A stretch of DNA of 64,000 nt from Enterobacteriaceae bacterium ESL0689. GTDB taxonomy: Bacteria > Pseudomonadota > Gammaproteobacteria > Enterobacterales > Enterobacteriaceae. Location: NCBI GenBank assembly GCA_029433525.1, contig JAQTIF010000001.1, positions 558,001 to 622,000 of the forward strand, written 5' to 3'. Both the position numbers and the translations under genes were made by a program. Under the pieces are notes generated by a model. The model worked only from the letters and a program-made list of their open reading frames with translations, was not told where the DNA came from and did no database searches. Shown in pieces: positions 29,298-37,280 of this stretch (positions within the stretch are counted from its first letter, which is position 1; each line of letters starts with the position of its first letter).

Positions 29298-30103
29298 ATG
29301 AACGAAGAAGGGTTAACGATTGCGATCTCCCCCGTGCAAATGACAACTATTTTGTGCGGAAAGAATGTGAGCTCAGGTGAAACATGGAGTAACCGTCTGT
29401 GGGGCGGGTTAGGTGTTGTTGGCGGCGTGTTTGAAATACCCGGAGCCGGGGTGCTTTGCATTGTGCCGGAACCAACCATGATAACTAAAGCTGGCTGCGT
29501 TGTCATAGGCGCACATAGTCTTGATACACTCAATGCCTCATTCCAGCAGGTTCTTACTGGTCGTAAAACGGATACAGCAACAGCTCAACTCGCAGAGTTA
29601 GCAGCAGGTAAACTTGGCGCGGATAAAGATACGGCTTACAAAGTTGGCGTTACCGTTGATCTTGCTGTCCCGTTTGTTTTTGCCGTAGCCGCCGGAGCGG
29701 CGAGAGTTGGCTCAATATTTGCCGGTCGTATCCGGCTGGCGGAGCATGAAGGGCGCGCGCTGGGGCATACGATTACCCGCCATGTTGGGTTGTCACCCGA
29801 GCAAATGATAGCTCGTTTGAATTCTCCGAGGGCACCGGGGCGTGTTTTAACAGCGTAAAACAAGCGGAATTACTGATTTCTGACATGCTTTCGCTCAAGC
29901 GGAGCTAGTTAGAAGGAGCACTCAAGTATATGGTTCCCGAGGCAAAATTACCGCTTGAACATCGATTTTCTTTTCCAGTCGGAACCTATATCGACAAGGG
30001 AACAACAACGCTAAGAAAGGCTTACACGGTGCGCGTTATTGTCCGCTCCAGACAGTTTGGCGGTAAAACATATTACATACTGACAGCCTACCCGGCACCA
30101 TGA
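29298..30103 (+). pseudogene. RNase A-like polymorphic toxin, frameshifted and with an internal stop
   Basis: The open part (29298-29858, 186 codons) begins MNEEGLTIAISPVQM, has a hydrophobic middle and reaches LGHTITRHVGLSPEQMIARL, which carries the catalytic-histidine region of the bacterial RNase A-like (CdiA-CT type) fold. Near 29840 the coding frame shifts: the alternate frame continues CFNSVKQAELLISDML, hits TAG at 29906, then resumes to 30103 with YTVRVIVRS and the family's terminal YYILTAYP. One frameshift and one nonsense mutation disable a tRNA/RNA-cutting toxin. An RBS-like AAAGGGAA precedes the ATG. The neighbour at 30111 is the likely immunity gene. Confidence 0.75.
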
Positions 30104-30110
30104 GGGCATA

Positions 30111-30449
30111 ATGGATACTGATTCAACTAAACCCTGCGAGCTTGATACCGTTGTTATCGTTTATTTTGAGCAGGATGCTGACCTTATAGATGAAGAGTAC
30201 GACTTTGATAATTTGCTTAATGATTATTTCAGTACCGCAACAGAATTTAATCTAAGAATGTTGTTGGCAAATCTCAATGAAATAGAGGATCAACAAGACG
30301 GCTATACGGTAATTATCGATCGGTACAGAGGAGATTTTACTCCTGAAAGGTGGAATATGTCGGCAGAGAAATGGGTGAAGAATGTTAAATTACGTCTCGT
30401 CGACTACATGAATAAAAAGGAATACTCGACAAAACTATCAAATTTTTAG
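30111..30449 (+). CDS. Putative immunity protein of the RNase A-like toxin
   Basis: 112 residues, acidic (many D/E in the first 55), with no signal peptide or membrane segment, starting 8 bases after the toxin remnant. The size, charge and position are those of CdiI-type immunity proteins that bind and block the basic RNase toxin. The frame is intact. The family assignment (CdiI-like) is an inference from context and general resemblance; no signature motif is decisive. Confidence 0.55.
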   Translation: MDTDSTKPCELDTVVIVYFEQDADLIDEEYDFDNLLNDYFSTATEFNLRMLLANLNEIEDQQDGYTVIIDRYRGDFTPERWNMSAEKWVKNVKLRLVDYMNKKEYSTKLSNF

Positions 30450-30830
30450 AGTGTTTTTCATGCTTACAGTTCTGTCATTATGCTTTACGGCGCGCACTCA
30501 CGTGCTGAGTTTATACAGTAATGCCGCCGGTGCTGTAACTCGCTTTCAATGCTGGCTGGGTTGAACAACAAGCCTGCTCCGCAGAGACCGACCGCAACCG
30601 GCAATATTGAAGCCGGTTTTATTGTGCCATTTTCTCGCGTTTTCCCCGTTTTTTAGCCATGCATGCAATAGGGGTATGGACGAGTTTCCGGCCATAAACA
30701 AAAGCCCGCGCCCCTCCAATGTGCGGGCTTTTTCTATTCAGTGTTCGGGGTGCGGGCTGGTGGCGTAGAGTAAAGTGCTCTACGTTTAAAATCAGTAAGT
30801 TATGAACATTTACAGGGTGAGGGCTGAATA
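30450..30830. other. Non-coding phage-like segment
   Basis: About 380 bases without a gene. It contains the terminator at 30700-30733 and a 7-bp perfect inverted repeat CGTAGAG-N7-CTCTACG (30764-30784), which could be an operator before the Q-like gene. The run after it (AAAATCAGTAAGTTATGAAC) has the look of lambdoid phage leader sequence. No other feature recognised. Confidence 0.45.
30700..30733 (+). terminator. Rho-independent terminator upstream of the Q-like gene
   Basis: AAAAGCCCGC (30700-30709) pairs with GCGGGCTTTT (30723-30732) around a 13-base loop, followed by T residues. The A/T-flanked stem can act on both strands. Confidence 0.75.
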
Positions 30831-31286
30831 ATGCGTGATATACGGGCAGTGATGCAACGCTGGGGAGAATGGGCGGCGCATGAAGAAAACCGCTCTGCGT
30901 GGCCTGCTATTTGTGCCACCTTCCGGGGAGTGCTGGCGGGTAAATCATCTTTGCGTCCGTCCTGTACCGACGATGACGGCCTGATAATCGACGCCTGCGT
31001 ATCGAGGCTACACATTGCTGGCCGCGATGCAGAACGTGAGGTGCTCTTTGCTTATTACGTCCTGCGCCTCTCCCTGCGCGATGTGGCTGACTTATTTGAA
31101 ACCAACCGTATGCAAGTGCGTAATCTGCTGTCAGGGGCAGAGAACTTCGTTAACGGCGGTCTGGTGGCGCTGGGCGTCAGGCTGGATATGGATCTGGTAC
31201 TGAAAGCTACCGGGCAGATGAAAACGCCTGCATTTCTGCTGCGCGGGTTTGAGGACGTTTCTGGCCGTGTGCTGGTGGCGGGTTGA
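30831..31286 (+). CDS. Phage antitermination protein Q-like
   Basis: 151 residues. MRDIRAVMQRWGEWAA, CDDDGLIIDAC-like DDDGLIIDACVSRL and EVLFAYYVLRLSLRDVADLF with a helix-turn-helix (NRMQVRNLL) are the hallmarks of the lambdoid antitermination family that lets phage late transcription pass terminators. The last ~45 residues (ALGVRLDMDLVL... SGRVLVAG) are less familiar. It indicates prophage ancestry for this island. No structural or lysis genes follow, so it is an isolated relic, though the frame is intact. Confidence 0.75.
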   Translation: MRDIRAVMQRWGEWAAHEENRSAWPAICATFRGVLAGKSSLRPSCTDDDGLIIDACVSRLHIAGRDAEREVLFAYYVLRLSLRDVADLFETNRMQVRNLLSGAENFVNGGLVALGVRLDMDLVLKATGQMKTPAFLLRGFEDVSGRVLVAG

Positions 31287-31413
31287 TCCTCCAGTTTTGG
31301 AGGATGATGAAATGCCTAGGGTTTATTCAGCTTCCCCCAATGGGGGAAATTAATTTTAATCAGGGGGTTAGCGATTTTGCGAATCTGTGCAGATTTGCAA
31401 AGTTTTCATTCCG

Positions 31414-31453
31414 GCCACCAGCCAGAAAAATCATCTTTCTGGCTGGTGGCTTT
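31414..31453. terminator. Strong hairpin between the Q-like gene and the toxin-antitoxin pair
   Basis: GCCACCAGCCAGAAA (31414-31428), loop of 7, TTTCTGGCTGGTGGC (31436-31450), then TTT. A perfect 15-bp stem lying between convergent genes; likely terminates the plus-strand transcript and possibly the minus-strand one. Confidence 0.7.
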
Positions 31454-31464
31454 AGCTGGCATGG

Positions 31465-31824
31465 CTACGCCGCTGCATCGTCTGAGTTGAACTCAATGTG
31501 TATCCGGTCATAGGGTAACGCGATCTTCTCGGCGTCCTTATCCAAAACTCCCCCGTTCAGTAGTGACTGAACATCGTTATACACGCCGCGAAAATCACGA
31601 TTAACAATGCGCGATAACTCGCGGATAGACACCGCCTGCTTTCCTTCCATTGCTTTGATGATCTGCCAGCGGTTAGGGGCAAGCATGGTTTTTGCCAGTT
31701 GTTCCACAGTGGGAAATACCAGTTCTGAGCCGATAAAACCCCCTTTCATTGCGCGGGAGGCGTCCGACATTGCCGCCCGGAAAGCATCATCAACGGTCAT
31801 TACTCTGACGGTCAGCACTCGCAT
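31465..31824 (-). CDS. HTH-type antitoxin (HVO_A0114-like) of a type II TA pair
   Basis: 119 residues. The centre (LAPNRWQIIKAMEGKQAVSIRELSRIVNRDFRGVYNDVQSLLNGGVLDKD) is a winged helix-turn-helix as found in HVO_A0114-type putative regulators. These are commonly encoded directly downstream of DUF6516 proteins and are treated as the antitoxin and autorepressor. Start ATG 31824 with GGAGG upstream, 4 bases after the toxin gene ends. Confidence 0.7.
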   Translation of the reverse strand: MRVLTVRVMTVDDAFRAAMSDASRAMKGGFIGSELVFPTVEQLAKTMLAPNRWQIIKAMEGKQAVSIRELSRIVNRDFRGVYNDVQSLLNGGVLDKDAEKIALPYDRIHIEFNSDDAAA

Positions 31825-31828
31825 GGTG

Positions 31829-32110
31829 TTACCTCCTTAACAGGTTAATATCTGCATGAAAACTGGCGATCAGGTTTTCAATGGTGGTGAATATCACCGG
31901 GTGTTCCTGTTCGCCAATGTATTTATGATCACCTTTGCCGCGCTCGTTGTCATACCTCATGACGCACACACCATCTACGATGTAGGCCAGGCTGTATTTG
32001 TACTGGTGTTGGCTTCCTAATATTGCCGGGTCTACCTCCAGAATGCGGATTGAGGCAAAAGCGTTATCAGCTATCTGGATTCGGCGGTTCATCAACTCAA
32101 CAGCGGGCAT
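31829..32110 (-). CDS. DUF6516-family putative toxin
   Basis: 93 residues. HQYKYSLAYIVDGVCVMRYDNERGKGDHKYIGEQEHP carries the family hallmark YDNERGKGDH. DUF6516 proteins are predicted toxins paired with HTH antitoxins; the biochemical activity is not established to my knowledge. First gene of a two-gene operon (toxin then antitoxin), with AAGGAGATAAGCCC before the ATG. The frame is intact. Confidence 0.7.
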   Translation of the reverse strand: MPAVELMNRRIQIADNAFASIRILEVDPAILGSQHQYKYSLAYIVDGVCVMRYDNERGKGDHKYIGEQEHPVIFTTIENLIASFHADINLLRR

Positions 32111-32220
32111 GGGCTTATCTCCTTATTGATGTAAATCATAGCATCAGATAAGGGTGATGTAAATAGATACATCAATCGCGCAAATTTAACGGGCGGGGGG
32201 TAAAAATCAAAGCCCTTTAA

Positions 32221-32324
32221 GGTGAATAGTATTAATACTTGGTGAACACTAAAATTATAAGTATTCACCTGTATTTTTACTTATAAATCATTTTCTTATT
32301 CTTTTTAGTGAACAGTGTGAATAT
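32221..32324. repeat. P4-type iteron-like repeats in an AT-rich stretch
   Basis: Copies resembling GGTGAACAG occur at 32221-32229 (GGTGAATAG), 32241-32249 (GGTGAACAC), 32261-32269 on the minus strand (GGTGAATAC) and 32307-32315 (AGTGAACAG), with a weaker one at 32316. P4-like satellites have such repeats at their replication origins, bound by the alpha replicase. A palindrome AGTATTAATACT (32227-32238) sits among them. The stretch could instead be an operator of the toxin-antitoxin operon. Confidence 0.5.
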
Positions 32325-32345
32325 TTATATCCAGAAATTACGGTA

Positions 32346-33140
32346 TTACTTCCTGTTTGCTATTGGTACTACGTTGTAATCCTCTCCTTTCTCCAGAGCC
32401 GCCAGTAAACCCGCCCAGCGCTCAAGTGCCGCCAGGCGTTCCTCAAGATACTGGTGGCGGTTAGCCTGGAAGAACTGGATAAGTTCTTCACGGGTTAACC
32501 AGCGTTCCCGGCTTTTCTCCTGCCCGCCAGCATCGGCAACCTCAAAAGCGCCAGTGGGGTTAATCTCCAGCATGTGCCGCCTGATTCCGTAGTCGAATAT
32601 GCGGCGCGTCCAGCGTAGTACGTCATTGGCAATGGTTGGGGCACCGCGAGAGACGATCTTCTGCAACATATCATCGATATGCCGGGGGCGAACGTCCTCT
32701 ACTTTCAGATGGCCTATGTTGGGGTTAATGTCTTTGTCGATGCGGCGGCGCAGAATATCCGGGTGTTTCCACCGTCCCATAATCTGGCGCTCGAAATACT
32801 CTGCGGCTAATTCAGCTACACGGAGCGCGTTTTTCTCCTGCTCCATTTTCTCCAGCGCGTCGGCTTTGCGCTCCTGCTTCTCCCCGGCTACGTCAAAGCC
32901 CAGGGCAACACGGGCTGATAGCTCTTTGGCTGTCTCTCGTGCTTTGGCTAACGAAAGCTCACCGTAAGAGCCGATCTGCATCACGCGCTTTTTACCTGAA
33001 AACTTATACCGGTAGCGCCATATAGGGACTTTATCCCCCGCCCGGTAGCGCAGGTATAGCCCGTTGCCGTCTGAGCGCCCCTCAAACCGTTCTCCTGCCT
33101 TAATCCATGCCCGTATCTAAATATCTGTCAGCTTTGCCAT
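32346..33140 (-). pseudogene. P4-type tyrosine integrase, doubly inactivated
   Basis: From ATG 33140 the frame reads MAKLTDI then TAG, and continues in the same frame with the DUF4102 arm-binding domain (FEGRSDGNGLYLRYRAGDKVPIWRYRYKF, VMQIGSYGELSLAKARE) and the core-binding domain (IGHLKVEDVRPRHIDDMLQKI). After LTREELIQFFQA it jumps to the C-terminal tail (YLEERLAALERWAGLL). The whole catalytic domain with the R-H-R-Y residues, about 180 residues by family knowledge, is gone. So there is a nonsense mutation at codon 8 and an in-frame deletion. It lies beside arm-site repeats and the yicC 3' end, marking one edge of the island. Confidence 0.88.
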
Positions 33141-33165
33141 AGTGTCGCCTGTGTGTTGAGTAGGG

Positions 33166-33219
33166 GGTGTACCCAAAAACAATTGCTAAAATACGTTTGG
33201 GTACACCTTTGGGTACACC
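33166..33219. repeat. Three integrase arm-type sites
   Basis: The 12-mer TTTGGGTACACC occurs in perfect tandem at 33196-33207 and 33208-33219, and its exact reverse complement GGTGTACCCAAA at 33166-33177. Repeats of this kind next to an integrase start are the arm-binding sites of tyrosine recombinases. Confidence 0.75.
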
Positions 33220-33233
33220 ATTTCCCCGCGATG

Positions 33234-33321
33234 TTATGCAATCATATGCGACAGTATGAAAATTAAAAAGCCCGCATTTAGCGGGCTGTATTGGTTTTAT
33301 GCTACTGAGTGCGACAGTATG
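33234..33321. repeat. Split 25-bp direct repeat at the island/yicC junction
   Basis: TTATGC-N7-TGCGACAGTATG occurs at 33234-33258 and 33297-33321, 63 bases apart, with 18 fixed positions identical. The second copy ends 6 bases from the yicC stop. One copy may be the attachment core or a duplicated att half-site. Confidence 0.55.
33262..33287 (-). terminator. Terminator of yicC
   Basis: On the minus strand AGCCCGC-TAAAT-GCGGGCT is followed by TTTTAATTTT, a standard intrinsic terminator 40 bases beyond the yicC stop. Confidence 0.8.
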
Positions 33322-33326
33322 CAACG

Positions 33327-34193
33327 TTACTCGATGTTTTGAATCTGCTCACGCATCTGTTCAATCAATACCTTTAGCTCAATCGCTGAGCTGGTGATGT
33401 CGGTGTTGATGGATTTCGAAGCCAGGGTGTTTGATTCGCGGTTAAACTCCTGCATCATAAAGTCGAGCCGACGACCAACAGCCTCTTTTTTCTTCAGAAT
33501 ATTTCTCGTCTCTTTGACATGTGCCTCCAGGCGGTCCAGCTCTTCAGCAACGTCAATACGTTGTGCCAGTAACACCAGCTCCTGTTCAAGACGGTTATTT
33601 TCCAGTTGAACTTCCGCCTCTTCCAGTCGACTCACCAGACGGTCATGCTGCCATTGCAGGATTTCTGGCATATGGGCACGTACTTTTTCCACTTCCGTCG
33701 TGACCGCGTCCAGACGTTGCTCGATAAGTGTTTTCAGGGCCTTTCCTTCGGTTTCGCGGGCAATGATAAAGTTATCCAGCGCATCGTTCAGGGCGGAGAG
33801 AATGTCAGTGGTAATCGCATCAAGATCCTGTTCTGCGGCCGCCATCACGCCGGGCCAGCGCAGGATCTCAACTGGGTTGATTTCTCCTGCTTCACGGTTT
33901 TGTGTCCTGATCCACTGCGCAGCGCTAATCAGTTGTCTGGCAAGATTTTCATTCAGGATGAGTTTGCTTTGGCTTCCTGGGTCCTGTTCAAACCGTAAGG
34001 TACACTCGACTTTTCCGCGCGTCAGACGCGAACGAATACGCTCACGCACTACCGGCTCCAGGCTGCGGAACTGTTCCGGCAGGCGGATATAGGTTTCCAG
34101 ATAGCGTTGATTGACTGAGCGTAACTCCCATATGGCGCTTCCCCATTCACCCTTGATTTCGCACCGGGCATAGGCGGTCATACTGCGGATCAT
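33327..34193 (-). CDS. yicC: YicC-family endoribonuclease
   Basis: 288 residues from ATG 34193 (MIRSMTAYARCEIKGEWG), preceded by AACAGGAACAG; a longer upstream frame lacks homology. YicC proteins are reported as endoribonucleases linked to small-RNA turnover (RyhB decay in E. coli) and stationary-phase fitness. The N-terminal YicC-like domain and the C-terminal DUF1732 (EEAEVQLENNRLEQELVLLAQRIDVAEELDRL, VGRRLDFMMQEFNRE) are intact. Divergent from rph, as in E. coli. The island abuts its 3' end without harming it. Confidence 0.95.
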   Translation of the reverse strand: MIRSMTAYARCEIKGEWGSAIWELRSVNQRYLETYIRLPEQFRSLEPVVRERIRSRLTRGKVECTLRFEQDPGSQSKLILNENLARQLISAAQWIRTQNREAGEINPVEILRWPGVMAAAEQDLDAITTDILSALNDALDNFIIARETEGKALKTLIEQRLDAVTTEVEKVRAHMPEILQWQHDRLVSRLEEAEVQLENNRLEQELVLLAQRIDVAEELDRLEAHVKETRNILKKKEAVGRRLDFMMQEFNRESNTLASKSINTDITSSAIELKVLIEQMREQIQNIE

Positions 34194-34390
34194 AACTGTT
34201 CCTGTTATTAAAAAAAGTGGAGGGATTATAGCTGTCCTGGTTCTGACAGGACAGGAATAAGCGAATCTGCCCCGGCATGTTGCTGTCATCTTTCAGCTTG
34301 TGCATTATCAGCCACTGATCGCCTCAATGCATACTGAATAATTTAGGCTATAATGCGCAGCCACATTTATTACAAACCGGAGTATTCATT

Positions 34391-35107
34391 ATGCGTTCAG
34401 CAGGTCGTAGCGCTCATCAGACGCGCCCTGTCATCCTGACCCGTCACTATACAAAATACGCAGAAGGCTCCGTGCTGGTCGAATTTGGTGATACCAAAGT
34501 ATTGTGTACCGCCTCGGTAGAAGAGGGTGTGCCACGTTTTCTGAAAGGTCAGGGTCAGGGATGGATCACCGCAGAGTATGGCATGTTACCGCGAGCAACC
34601 CATACCCGTAACCTGCGCGAAGCGGCAAAAGGTAAACAGAGTGGCCGTACTATGGAGATCCAGCGCTTGATTGCCCGGGCACTGCGTGCCGCCGTCGATC
34701 TGAAAGTGTTGGGTGAATTTACGATTACGCTCGATTGCGATGTGTTACAGGCGGATGGCGGTACGCGCACGGCGTCAATTACCGGGGCCTGCGTGGCACT
34801 GGCTGATGCGCTCAATAAGCTGGTGGCAAAAGGGAAACTGAAAAACAATCCGATGAAAGGGATGGTGGCGGCTATATCTGTCGGTATCGTTAATGGTGAG
34901 GCACTTTGCGATCTGGAGTACGTTGAAGATTCTGCTGCAGAAACGGATATGAATGTGGTGATGATGGAAGATGGCCGCATGATTGAAGTGCAGGGTACGG
35001 CGGAAGGCGAGCCCTTTAGCCATGAAGAATTTCTCACTTTACTGGCGCTGGCGCGGGAGGGAATTGCTACCCTGATCCCGCTACAGAAAGCGGCGCTGGA
35101 AAATTGA
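34391..35107 (+). CDS. rph: RNase PH
   Basis: Phosphorolytic 3'-5' exoribonuclease that trims tRNA and other RNA 3' ends. 238 residues, full length, unlike the frameshifted allele of E. coli K-12. Conserved [33 protein letters not shown] and [20 protein letters not shown] are present. Cotranscribed with pyrE through an attenuator. Confidence 0.96.
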   Translation: MRSAGRSAHQTRPVILTRHYTKYAEGSVLVEFGDTKVLCTASVEEGVPRFLKGQGQGWITAEYGMLPRATHTRNLREAAKGKQSGRTMEIQRLIARALRAAVDLKVLGEFTITLDCDVLQADGGTRTASITGACVALADALNKLVAKGKLKNNPMKGMVAAISVGIVNGEALCDLEYVEDSAAETDMNVVMMEDGRMIEVQGTAEGEPFSHEEFLTLLALAREGIATLIPLQKAALEN

Positions 35108-35111
35108 TAGC

Positions 35112-35139
35112 AAAGCGACTGAATAGTCGCTTTTTTTTT
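35112..35139 (+). terminator. pyrE attenuator
   Basis: AAAGCGACT-GAAT-AGTCGCTTT plus a run of T residues, right after the rph stop. In E. coli the equivalent hairpin couples pyrE expression to UTP level: low UTP slows polymerase and keeps ribosomes close, preventing termination. Confidence 0.88.
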
Positions 35140-35197
35140 GCATATTACTGCTAAAAAATTAACCCAGATAACCCATGATAAAAATAAGCGTCTATCC

Positions 35198-35295
35198 CAT
35201 CAGGCGTGATTAACGCAGGCAGTCTGGACATGGGCAGCGCCGAGCAACTTTCCGGCACTGCCCGGCGCCAGACCGACCAGTCAAATAGCCTGATG
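35198..35295. repeat. Nested palindromic element between rph and pyrE
   Basis: Three stems are nested: CATCAGGC (35198-35205) with GCCTGATG (35288-35295); GTCTGG (35222-35227) with CCAGAC (35268-35273); GGGCAGCGCCG (35232-35242) with CGGCACTGCCC (35253-35263, one mismatch). The ~98-base element could fold into a long cruciform or RNA hairpin in the pyrE leader. Confidence 0.65.
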
Positions 35296-35324
35296 AGTCA
35301 GACCCTAAGATAAGGAGCTTGTCC

Positions 35325-35966
35325 ATGAAACTCTATCAGCGCCAGTTTATTGATTTTGCGCTTAACAAACAGGTGCTCAGGTTTGGTGAGTTTACACTCA
35401 AATCCGGGCGTAAAAGTCCCTATTTCTTCAACGCGGGCCTGTTTAACACTGGCCATGATCTGGCGTTATTAGGCCGTTTTTATGCCGCTGCATTGGTTGA
35501 TTCAGCCGTCGACTTCGATCTCTTGTTTGGCCCGGCTTATAAAGGGATACCGATTGCGACAACAACAGCGGTTGCGCTGGCAGAGCATCATGATCGGGAT
35601 GTGCCTTATTGTTTTAATCGTAAAGAGACAAAGCAGCATGGCGAGGGTGGCAATCTGGTTGGCAGCCCGCTCGCGGGGCGGGTTATGCTGGTGGATGATG
35701 TGATCACTGCCGGTACGGCGATTCGTGAATCGATGACAATGATTCAGGCGCATGGTGCCACGCTTGCCGGTGTGCTGATTTCGCTGGATCGTCAGGAGCG
35801 TGGCAACAGTCAGCTTTCCGCTATTCAGGAAGTGGAACGCGATTATGGCTGTAAAGTAACGGCGATTATTACCCTGCAGGATCTGATGAGTTATCTGGCA
35901 GAGAAACCACAGATGGCCGGGCAGCTGGCAGCGGTACGGGCTTATCAGGAAAAGTTTGGCGTATAA
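35325..35966 (+). CDS. pyrE: Orotate phosphoribosyltransferase
   Basis: Converts orotate and PRPP to orotidine 5'-phosphate in pyrimidine synthesis. 213 residues from ATG 35325, with AAGGAG 8 bases upstream. PRPP-binding motif [13 protein letters not shown] and the flexible catalytic loop ([13 protein letters not shown]) are present. Downstream of rph and the attenuator. Confidence 0.96.
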   Translation: MKLYQRQFIDFALNKQVLRFGEFTLKSGRKSPYFFNAGLFNTGHDLALLGRFYAAALVDSAVDFDLLFGPAYKGIPIATTTAVALAEHHDRDVPYCFNRKETKQHGEGGNLVGSPLAGRVMLVDDVITAGTAIRESMTMIQAHGATLAGVLISLDRQERGNSQLSAIQEVERDYGCKVTAIITLQDLMSYLAEKPQMAGQLAAVRAYQEKFGV

Positions 35967-35978
35967 CGGCTTGACTCG

Positions 35979-36000
35979 TCAGGGCTATTATGGCCCTGGC
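35979..36000. terminator. Candidate hairpin after pyrE
   Basis: CAGGGC-TATTAT-GCCCTG forms a 6-bp stem about 12 bases after the pyrE stop, without a clear T-run. It is a weak candidate between convergent pyrE and slmA. Confidence 0.4.
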
Positions 36001-36127
36001 GCGTGTCCGAAATCTTTATGTACCACCAGTACGCTGCGTTTTTCGGTACTGTTTGTCCGTCAGACCAATGATGCCGGGTAACGCCAGGCGCTGCTTCCCC
36101 AGCCCGGCGCCCGCCACGAGAGGATGA

Positions 36128-36724
36128 TTACTGGAGTTGTGCGGCGATCAGCGGCCAGCGAGCATCGAAATCACAGGTTGGCCGATATTTAAATTCACTG
36201 CGCACAAACCGTGACAACATGCCTTCACAAAAAGCCATTAGCTGGCTGGCCAGCACAGACTCATCACTGCTATAACTCTGGCCTTCACGCAGTTTTTTCT
36301 CACGTATCACCTGGCGCAGTTGTGCTTCAATGCGGTCAAAGAGTTGATTGATTCGTCCCTGCAGGCGGTCTTGTTCAAACATTAGCGCATGACCGGTCAA
36401 AATGCGTGTTAGTCCAGGATTACGTTCACCAAACCCAAGAATCAACAACATAATCAGTCGCAGACGTGAAGAGGTATCTTTCTCGTCTTTTAAAATTAAA
36501 TTGATACGGGTCAGCAAACTGTCTTCGATAAACTCGATCAGACTATCAAACATGCGTGTCTTACTGGGGAAATGGCGGTATAACGCCGCTTCAGAGACAC
36601 CCACTGACGCGGCTAGCTTCGCTGTTGTAATGCGCTGGTTACCGTCGCTTGACTCCAGCATCAAAGCCAGAGACTGAAGTATTTCTTCACGACGATTCCT
36701 TTTCGCCGCCTGTTTTGCTGTCAT
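36128..36724 (-). CDS. slmA: Nucleoid occlusion factor SlmA
   Basis: TetR-family DNA-binding protein that binds sites on the chromosome and blocks FtsZ assembly over the nucleoid. 198 residues from ATG 36724 ([17 protein letters not shown]), same length as E. coli. The N-terminal helix-turn-helix ([28 protein letters not shown]) is fully conserved. Downstream of dut on the same strand, with a 100-base gap. Confidence 0.96.
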   Translation of the reverse strand: MTAKQAAKRNRREEILQSLALMLESSDGNQRITTAKLAASVGVSEAALYRHFPSKTRMFDSLIEFIEDSLLTRINLILKDEKDTSSRLRLIMLLILGFGERNPGLTRILTGHALMFEQDRLQGRINQLFDRIEAQLRQVIREKKLREGQSYSSDESVLASQLMAFCEGMLSRFVRSEFKYRPTCDFDARWPLIAAQLQ

Positions 36725-36824
36725 GGATAACAAACCCCTGAAAATAAGCACGGGTCAGGAAAATACCCGCAAATGGCCATTTATAGCGATGTTATTTGAA
36801 ATACAGACTGTATTATCGTCCGGC

Positions 36825-37280
36825 TTATAGCCGTCCGGAATGACCAAAGCCACCCTCACCACGTTGAGTGACGTCAAAATCTTCTACCAGATTAAATTCC
36901 ACTTGCACCACCGGGACAAATACCATTTGCGCAATGCGCTCTCCAGGTTCGATGGTAAAGCTCTGCTGGCTCCGGTTCCAGACGGAAACCATAAGCTGTC
37001 CCTGGTAATCGGAATCGATAAGCCCGACCAGATTACCCAGTACGATACCGTGCTTATGACCCAGTCCGGAGCGTGGCAGAATGATTGCCGCCAGTGCCGG
37101 GTCAGCGATATAGACCGCCAGACCTGTTGGCAATAAGGTGGTGGCACCGGGAGCCAGTTCGATTGGATTGTCGAGACAAGCGCGCAGATCCAGCCCGGCA
37201 GCACCGGCGGTAGCATACGTGGGCAAGGGGAATTGCTGACCAATGCGCGGGTCCAGAATCTTAACATCGATTTTTTTCAT
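36825..37280 (-). CDS. dut: dUTP diphosphatase
   Basis: Hydrolyses dUTP to dUMP, keeping uracil out of DNA and feeding dTMP synthesis. 151 residues from ATG 37280; an adjacent ATG one codon upstream is possible. All five dUTPase motifs are visible, including [33 protein letters not shown] and the C-terminal [10 protein letters not shown]. It overlaps the end of coaBC by 20 bases. Confidence 0.96.
   Translation of the reverse strand: MKKIDVKILDPRIGQQFPLPTYATAGAAGLDLRACLDNPIELAPGATTLLPTGLAVYIADPALAAIILPRSGLGHKHGIVLGNLVGLIDSDYQGQLMVSVWNRSQQSFTIEPGERIAQMVFVPVVQVEFNLVEDFDVTQRGEGGFGHSGRL

Noticed and set aside
29123..29380. 85-codon frame spanning the IS110 scrap and toxin start
   Set aside because: Only the stretch from 29156 for about 20 codons has family resemblance; the rest is chance reading.
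31287..31464. Small hairpin CCTCCA-GTTTT-GGAGG and the run of GGGGGA as a riboswitch
   Set aside because: Too short and no known riboswitch core; more likely phage leader or terminator debris.
34391..35107. Possible rph frameshift as in E. coli K-12
   Set aside because: The frame here is full length with a normal C-terminus.
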